Shown piece by piece: positions 44,555 to 49,476 of a stretch of 49,476 bases of DNA. The position numbers and the translations under genes were made by a program. The notes beneath the pieces were generated by a model, which saw only the letters and a program-made list of their open reading frames with translations, searched no databases and was not told the origin of the DNA. The first letter of the stretch is position 1. Every line of letters begins with the position of its first letter. This stretch comes from Rhodopila globiformis (GTDB lineage: Bacteria > Pseudomonadota > Alphaproteobacteria > Acetobacterales > Acetobacteraceae): positions 1 through 49,476 of the forward strand of contig NZ_NHRY01000156.1 of NCBI RefSeq assembly GCF_002937115.1. The letters are read 5' to 3'.

Positions 44555-45115
44555 TCAGGTCCGCGGACAGGCTTCGCTGATCGCCTTGTAGGCATTGTCG
44601 AAGCCGCCCAGGCTGAAGGTGTCCACCACCGTCTCCCTGCCTTTCGGCGCCGGAGAATGGGCGACGAGTTCGCCGGCTTTTTCCATGTCGGCGACGGCGG
44701 CTGCGCCGTCGCGGGCGAACGCGTCGCGGCCCGCGACGTAGAAGGCGACCGGCCTCTCGCCGGCCAGCACGCGCACCTCGGCATTGGCGTGGTAGGTGAA
44801 GCCGGCGCTGATCGCCACCTCGTCGCGTGCCGTCGGCCGCTCGGCCACGGTCAGGACCACCTGGCCGCGGCCCGGCAGCGCCGGCCTGGAATGCACCGCC
44901 CGGGTGAAGGCATAGCAGACGGTCTGCCCGGACTCATGCTCGGTGGCGGCGGTCCAGCTTCCGAATGTGCCGATCGCCTTCGGACCGCCGGCCGGGTGGG
45001 CGGCGGCTTCGTGGGCGGTGGGCCGGACCATGGTCTTCTGGCCGGCGACGGCCGGAACGGCGAGGACGACGGCGATCACGCATGGGATCGCCCGCAGGAC
45101 ATGATTGGCTGGCAT
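44555..45115 (-). CDS. IalB-like (invasion-associated locus B) periplasmic protein
   Basis: 186 residues from the Met at 45115, with a signal peptide ending near AVPAVAGQ. The core IGTFGSWTAATEHESGQTVCYAFTR, VAISAGFTYHANAEV and the end FSLGGFDNAYKAISEACP match the IalB family common in alphaproteobacteria. Two Cys residues could form a disulfide. The role outside pathogens is unknown; it is thought to act in the envelope. The gene is monocistronic. Confidence 0.82.
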   Translation of the reverse strand: MPANHVLRAIPCVIAVVLAVPAVAGQKTMVRPTAHEAAAHPAGGPKAIGTFGSWTAATEHESGQTVCYAFTRAVHSRPALPGRGQVVLTVAERPTARDEVAISAGFTYHANAEVRVLAGERPVAFYVAGRDAFARDGAAAVADMEKAGELVAHSPAPKGRETVVDTFSLGGFDNAYKAISEACPRT

Positions 45116-45254
45116 AGGGCAACAGATACCGTCCCGAAACGCCACGAGCAAGCGCCGGATGCCGGCGCCTGCCATAATCCCGGCAAAATTTTATGCAACG
45201 TTTCAACGATCTGGACGAAGCATGACAAGCTGTCCAGCTTCCGCAGAAATGACT

Positions 45255-45282
45255 TTGAACCAACTGGGAGCACACTCATAAT
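45255..45282 (+). promoter_or_regulatory. Promoter candidate for mprF-acvB
   Basis: TTGAAC (45255-45260), 16-bp spacer, CATAAT (45277-45282) is a good sigma-70-type match about 130 bp before the mprF ATG. A 21-codon ORF with a GGGAG site (45281-45346) lies in the putative leader; if the promoter is real it would be mostly leaderless. Confidence 0.55.
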
Positions 45283-45410
45283 GCCACCCGCCGCTTCCCG
45301 ACCTGTCCATTGCTGCGGCGCAACACCCAGGCAGGACTCACCGTAAGACAGGACTCATGCGCCGGCGCGGCCCGATAGGCCACGCGTACGGCAGGGGAAA
45401 GCGAAGCGTC

Positions 45411-48059
45411 ATGGACGACCTCCAATTGCCGGCATCCGCAGCATCCTGCGATGCCGCTGCGGCGAAGCACCGGATCATCGGGCCCCGGCTGCGCCCCTTC
45501 GTGCTGCCACTCATCGGCATCGGCGTCTGCATCGCCCTGCTGCTGCTGCTGGAGCGGGCGACAGCAGCGCTCGATTACCATGCGGTGATCCGCTCGCTCA
45601 CCCATCTCCCCACCCATGCGATTGGCCTGGCGCTGCTGGCAACCGCTCTGAGCTACGTGGGGATCGTCGGCCGGGACTGGCTGGCGCTGCGCCAGCTCGG
45701 CGCCCGGGTGCGGCCGGCGACGCTGCTCGTCGGCGGCATCGCCAGCGCCGCGCTCGGCAATGCCGCCGGCTTCGGCGCGCTGACCGGCGGCGCGGTCCGC
45801 TACCGCGTGTATGGCGCCGATGGAGTCGGCGTCGCCGCGGTCACTCGCGTCAGCGTGCTGGTCGCCGCCACCTTCGGCCTGGCGCTGGTCGGCTTCGGCG
45901 GCCTCGGCACGCTGCTCGCCGCCGCGCCGATGGCCGCGCTGTCTGGCCTGCCGGAGCGTGCCCTGCAGGTCGTCGGCGCCGCCGGCGTCGCGGCGACGCT
46001 GGCCGCCGTGGTGCTGTGCGGCCGGAACGGCCGGACGCTGCACTGGCGGTTGCCCCACTGGCGGTCGCTGCACTGGCGGTCGCTGCGGCTCGACCTGCCC
46101 GGGCGCGCCTTCCTGCTCGGCCAGATCGGCTTCATCGCGGTGGACGTGCTGGGCGCGGGCCTGGCGCTGTGGGCGCTGCTGCCGGCCGGCGGCGTGGCGT
46201 TCGGCACCTATCTTGCCGTCTACTGCGCCGCGCTGCTGCTGGGCGTCATCGGCCACACCCCGGGCGGCCTGGGCGTGTTCGAGGCATCGCTGCTGTTCAT
46301 CCTGGGTTCGGCCGTGCCGCCGAACCAAGCGGTGGCGGCGCTGCTGGCCTACCGCGCGATCTATTTCGCCGCGCCGGTCGTGGTCGCCGCCGCCCTGCTC
46401 GCCGCCTTCGAGGCGCATGGCGTGCTGCCGCGGCTGGAAGCAGTGGGCCGCCGCGCCGCGCCGCATTTGGTCCGCCTGACGCCGTTGCTGCTCGGGCCGG
46501 TGTTCGTCACCATCGTCACCTTCGGCGTCGGCGTGATGCTTGTGCTGTCGGGCGCGACCCCGGCGTTTGCCCACCGCCTGGACCTGCTCCAGCGCGCCAT
46601 CCCGCTGTGGGTGCTGGAGAGTGCCAACCTGCTGGGCAGCGTGCTTGGCGTGTTCATGCTGTTCGCCGCGCGCGGCCTCTCGCGCCGGCTGGACGGGGCC
46701 TGGTGGCTGGCGGTGGTGCTGACCCTGGCAAGCCTGGTGCTGGCCCTGGCCAAGGGGCTTGCCTTCTTCGAAGTCGGCGTGCTGAGCACCCTGCTGCTGC
46801 TGCTGCTGGCGACGCGGCCGAGCTTCAACCGCCCGGCCTCGCTGTTCGACCTGGAATTCTCGCCCGGCTGGTTGGCCGCCATCGCCGCCGTGGTGCTGTT
46901 CGCCGGCTGGGTGTTCCTGTTCGCGTTCCGCACGGTGCCCTACAGCAACGACCTGTTCTGGCAGTTCGCCTTCGACGAGAAGGCGCCGCGGGCGCTGCGG
47001 GCCACCTTCGCCGCGGGGCTGATCGCGGCCGTGATCGGGCTTTGGCAGATGCTGCGGCCGGCGACGGGACGGGTGGCGCCGCCCTCCAATGCAGACCTCG
47101 CCGACGCCGCGCGCATCATTCGCGCGCAGGAACGCAGCGACGCGATGCTCGCCATGATGGGCGACAAGAGCTTCCTGTTCTCGCCCGACCGCCGCGCCTT
47201 CCTGATGTATGCCAAGCGCGGGCGGTCCTGGGTCGCGCTGTACGATCCGGTCGGCCCGCGCGAGGCCTGGCCGGGCCTGATCGCCGAACTGGTGCGCCTC
47301 GCCCACGCCCATGACGGCCGCGCCGCGTTCTACCAGGTCCGTCCGGACAGCCTGCCGCTTTATCTTGAAGCCGGGCTGCGGCTGATCAAGCTGGGCGAGG
47401 AGGCACGCATCGACCTGCACGATTTCGGCCTCGACGGATCGAAGCGCACGCATCTGCGCTATGCGCTCAAGCGCGGCGCCCGCGAGGGCCTGACCGCCGA
47501 GATCATCGGCCCCGACGACATCCCCATGGTGCTGCCGCTGCTTCGCGGCATCTCGGATGCCTGGCTGCAGCACCGCCATGCGCGTGAGAAAGCGTTCTCG
47601 GTGGCCGCGTTCGAGCCGGCCTGGCTGGCGCCGCAATCCGTCATGCTGGTGCGCCAGCACGGCGTGCCGGTGGCGTTCGTCAGCTTCATGACCACGGATG
47701 TAGTCAGCGAGGCGACGCTCGGCGTCATGCGGCATATCGAAAGCGCTTCCGCCTATACCATGGACTTCCTGTTCACCCGCCTGGCGCTGCACCTGAAGGA
47801 GGCCGGATACGCCAGCTTCAGCCTCGGCATGGCGCCGCTGGCGGGAGTGGCGGCGACACCGCTTGCGTCCTCGTGGCACCAGGTTTCAGTGCTGCTGTGG
47901 CGCTATGGCGGACGGGTTTACAACTTCTCCGGGCTGCGCAGCTTCAAGAGCAAGTTCGGCCCGGTGTGGGAGCCGCGCTATCTGGCAGCCTCGGGCCCGC
48001 TCGGGCCGCTGCTTTCGCTGGCCGACGTCGCGCGGCTGTGCAGCGCCGGGGAGTCGTAA
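45411..48059 (+). CDS. mprF: MprF, lysylphosphatidylglycerol synthetase/flippase
   Basis: 882 residues from the ATG at 45411; an in-frame ATG at 45357 would add 18 residues. The N-terminal ~550 residues are a multi-helix flippase region with GFGALTGGAVRYRVYGADG and GHTPGGLGVFEASLLFIL. The C-terminal ~320 residues (DUF2156, GNAT-like) carry PDRRAFLMYAKRGRSWVALYDPVGP and FYQVRPDSLPLYLEAGL, and transfer lysine from Lys-tRNA to phosphatidylglycerol. The product protects against acid and cationic peptides. Together with acvB it matches the lpiA-atvA operon of rhizobia. Confidence 0.95.
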   Translation: MDDLQLPASAASCDAAAAKHRIIGPRLRPFVLPLIGIGVCIALLLLLERATAALDYHAVIRSLTHLPTHAIGLALLATALSYVGIVGRDWLALRQLGARVRPATLLVGGIASAALGNAAGFGALTGGAVRYRVYGADGVGVAAVTRVSVLVAATFGLALVGFGGLGTLLAAAPMAALSGLPERALQVVGAAGVAATLAAVVLCGRNGRTLHWRLPHWRSLHWRSLRLDLPGRAFLLGQIGFIAVDVLGAGLALWALLPAGGVAFGTYLAVYCAALLLGVIGHTPGGLGVFEASLLFILGSAVPPNQAVAALLAYRAIYFAAPVVVAAALLAAFEAHGVLPRLEAVGRRAAPHLVRLTPLLLGPVFVTIVTFGVGVMLVLSGATPAFAHRLDLLQRAIPLWVLESANLLGSVLGVFMLFAARGLSRRLDGAWWLAVVLTLASLVLALAKGLAFFEVGVLSTLLLLLLATRPSFNRPASLFDLEFSPGWLAAIAAVVLFAGWVFLFAFRTVPYSNDLFWQFAFDEKAPRALRATFAAGLIAAVIGLWQMLRPATGRVAPPSNADLADAARIIRAQERSDAMLAMMGDKSFLFSPDRRAFLMYAKRGRSWVALYDPVGPREAWPGLIAELVRLAHAHDGRAAFYQVRPDSLPLYLEAGLRLIKLGEEARIDLHDFGLDGSKRTHLRYALKRGAREGLTAEIIGPDDIPMVLPLLRGISDAWLQHRHAREKAFSVAAFEPAWLAPQSVMLVRQHGVPVAFVSFMTTDVVSEATLGVMRHIESASAYTMDFLFTRLALHLKEAGYASFSLGMAPLAGVAATPLASSWHQVSVLLWRYGGRVYNFSGLRSFKSKFGPVWEPRYLAASGPLGPLLSLADVARLCSAGES

Positions 48060-48061
48060 GT

Positions 48062-49462
48062 ATGCCTGTGTCCGCTGCAGCCCATGGCCGCACGGCCGCG
48101 ATCCGCCGCGCCGTGGTTGTCGTTGCCGCGGGTGCCATCCTGCTGGGTGTGCCCGCCGCCAAACTGTTTCTTGGCCGGATGACGCCGGCACGCGCCCCAG
48201 CGCCGCCCAGCTTCGTCGTCCCGCCCTCGCGCTACGGGACGTTGCACGTGGTCCCGCCGATTGGCGGGATGCGCGGCTTCGTCGTCCTGTTCTCGAAAGG
48301 CAATGGCTGGACCACCGAAGACCAGCAGGCGGCGACCCGCCTGGCGGAGCGCGGCGCGTTCGTCGCCGGCGTCGACACCGGCTATTACCTCTCCCACATC
48401 GACACCACGCCGGATTCCTGCAACCTGATGGATGGCGATGCGGAGACGATCGCCCACCAGATCCAGCGGGCGCTCGGCACCGAGCATTATTTCACGCCGA
48501 TCATGGCCGGCGTTGGCGCCGGCGGCGCGCTGGCCGAGCGGGTGCTGGCGCTGGCGCCGGCGGTTTCCATTGCCGGCGCGCTGGCGGTGGACCCCGTGGC
48601 GAGTCCCGCCGTCACCGCCCTGCCCTGCGGCAACGATGCGACGCAACTGAACGGCTTCTGGGACATCGGCGCGACTCCCGGCTGGCCTGCCGCCGCCGCG
48701 GCCGAGGTGGCGGAGCGGCGCAAAGCCGGCGTCACCGCCGAGATCCACCCGCTGCCGGCGGGCGGCAGCGAGGCCGATCATCTGCTTGCGCTCGTCCTGC
48801 CGCACCTGGCGGCTGCCGACACCGGCGACAGCGTGGCCGACCTGCCGCTGGTCGAACTGCCCGCCGCCACGCCGGGCGACAGGCTTGCGGTCGTGCTGTC
48901 CGGCGACGGGGGATGGCGCGACATCGACAAGAGCATCGCCGAGACGCTTCGCCAGGACGGTGTCTCGACCATCGGGCTGGACAGCCTGCGCTACTTCTGG
49001 TCGGAGCGGACGCCGCAGCGCACGGCCGACGACCTCGCGCGGATCCTGCGGGCCTACATCGCCCGCTGGCATACCCGGCATGTGGCGCTGATCGGCTACT
49101 CCTTTGGCGCCGATGTGCTGCCGTTCGCATACGCCCGTCTGCCTACGGATCTGAAGACGCATATCGACCTGGTCTCTTTGATTGCCTTGTCCAAAGGCGC
49201 CGATTTCGAGATCCGGGTGGTCGGCTGGCTCGGCGCCCCGCCGAGCGCCAACGCCCTGCCGATACCGCCCGAGCTGGCGCGGATGCCGGCGGGGCGGGTG
49301 CAGTGCATCTATGGCGCGGACGATGACGAGGGTACCGCCTGCCCGGCGCTGGCAGGCACCGCGGCGGATGTGGAGCGGCTGCCCGGCGGTCATCACTTCG
49401 AGGGCGACTATGAGCGCCTGACCCGGCGCATCCTGGCGGCCTGGCGCGCGCGCATTGGGTAG
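48062..49462 (+). CDS. acvB: AcvB/VirJ-family lysyl-phosphatidylglycerol hydrolase
   Basis: 466 residues from the ATG at 48062, 2 nt after the mprF stop. An N-terminal signal anchor (about 15-37) sends it to the periplasm. Two alpha/beta-hydrolase-like halves are visible: residues ~75-250 and ~270-460. The second holds the nucleophile motif ALIGYSFGADVLPF with Ser347. AcvB of Agrobacterium hydrolyses lysyl-PG made by LpiA/MprF, so this pair tunes membrane charge. The ORF is complete within the window. Confidence 0.93.
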   Translation: MPVSAAAHGRTAAIRRAVVVVAAGAILLGVPAAKLFLGRMTPARAPAPPSFVVPPSRYGTLHVVPPIGGMRGFVVLFSKGNGWTTEDQQAATRLAERGAFVAGVDTGYYLSHIDTTPDSCNLMDGDAETIAHQIQRALGTEHYFTPIMAGVGAGGALAERVLALAPAVSIAGALAVDPVASPAVTALPCGNDATQLNGFWDIGATPGWPAAAAAEVAERRKAGVTAEIHPLPAGGSEADHLLALVLPHLAAADTGDSVADLPLVELPAATPGDRLAVVLSGDGGWRDIDKSIAETLRQDGVSTIGLDSLRYFWSERTPQRTADDLARILRAYIARWHTRHVALIGYSFGADVLPFAYARLPTDLKTHIDLVSLIALSKGADFEIRVVGWLGAPPSANALPIPPELARMPAGRVQCIYGADDDEGTACPALAGTAADVERLPGGHHFEGDYERLTRRILAAWRARIG

Positions 49463-49476
49463 GGGGCGGGTGATGT

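Noticed and set aside
45276..47879. 867-codon open frame on the minus strand
   Set aside because: It is antisense to mprF and has the Arg/Gln/His/Gly-rich composition produced by GC-rich codon bias; no domain or ribosome site.

Overview
The window is GC-rich DNA of a purple phototrophic alphaproteobacterium. It carries a bacteriochlorophyll a photosynthesis gene block: carotenoid genes of the hydroxyneurosporene/spirilloxanthin branch (crtC, D, E, F), bchCXYZ, the core antenna and reaction centre (pufBALMC) and a peripheral LH2 pair (pucBA). Other genes (IalB-like, ATP12, ubiquinol-cytochrome c chaperone, ruvAB-ybgC-tolQRA) are typical alphaproteobacterial. The style recalls phototrophic Acetobacteraceae such as Rhodopila or Rhodovastum; that placement is inference and needs a 16S or genome comparison.

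Layout. 1-4179 (minus): ruvA-ruvB-ybgC-tolQ-tolR-tolA, with tolA cut by the window edge and no ruvC next to ruvA. 4504-10006: csaA, a gamma-glutamyltransferase/amidase operon, and a YkoP-like/AI-2E transporter pair bracketed by two copies of an ~80-bp repeat. 10155-11292: a TetR repressor divergent from a VOC/PhnB-like gene with two palindromic operators between them. 11293-13526: mostly non-coding, with a small cyclase domain, a candidate structured sRNA and REP-type palindromes. 13527-20699: YihY, YceD/DUF177, ubiquinol-cytochrome c chaperone, BamE, and an RND pump with its lipoprotein adaptor. 21182-27261: small proteins, acylphosphatase, ATP12, AsmA, an RluC-type pseudouridine synthase, and a probable toxin-antitoxin pair at the edge of the photosynthesis block.

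27902-44271 is the photosynthesis block. On the minus strand it reads crtE-crtF / pucB-pucA-pucC / bchC-X-Y-Z / pufB-A-L-M-C / membrane-anchored tandem diheme cytochrome c; crtD-crtC diverge from crtE. Three promoter regions (crtE/crtD, pucB, bchC) each hold a pair of PpsR/CrtJ-type TGT-N12-ACA sites exactly 8 bp apart, one perfect and one off by one base, so carotenoid, LH2 and bacteriochlorophyll genes are probably co-repressed by oxygen and light. In the classical superoperon crtEF runs directly into bchCXYZ-puf; here an LH2 operon with its assembly factor sits between them. The last gene is a two-domain membrane cytochrome that may donate electrons to the reaction centre. The rest of the bch, crt and regulatory genes are not in the window.

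44272-49476: a second copy of a REP-type repeat, an IalB-like periplasmic protein, and mprF-acvB, which make and break down lysyl-phosphatidylglycerol.
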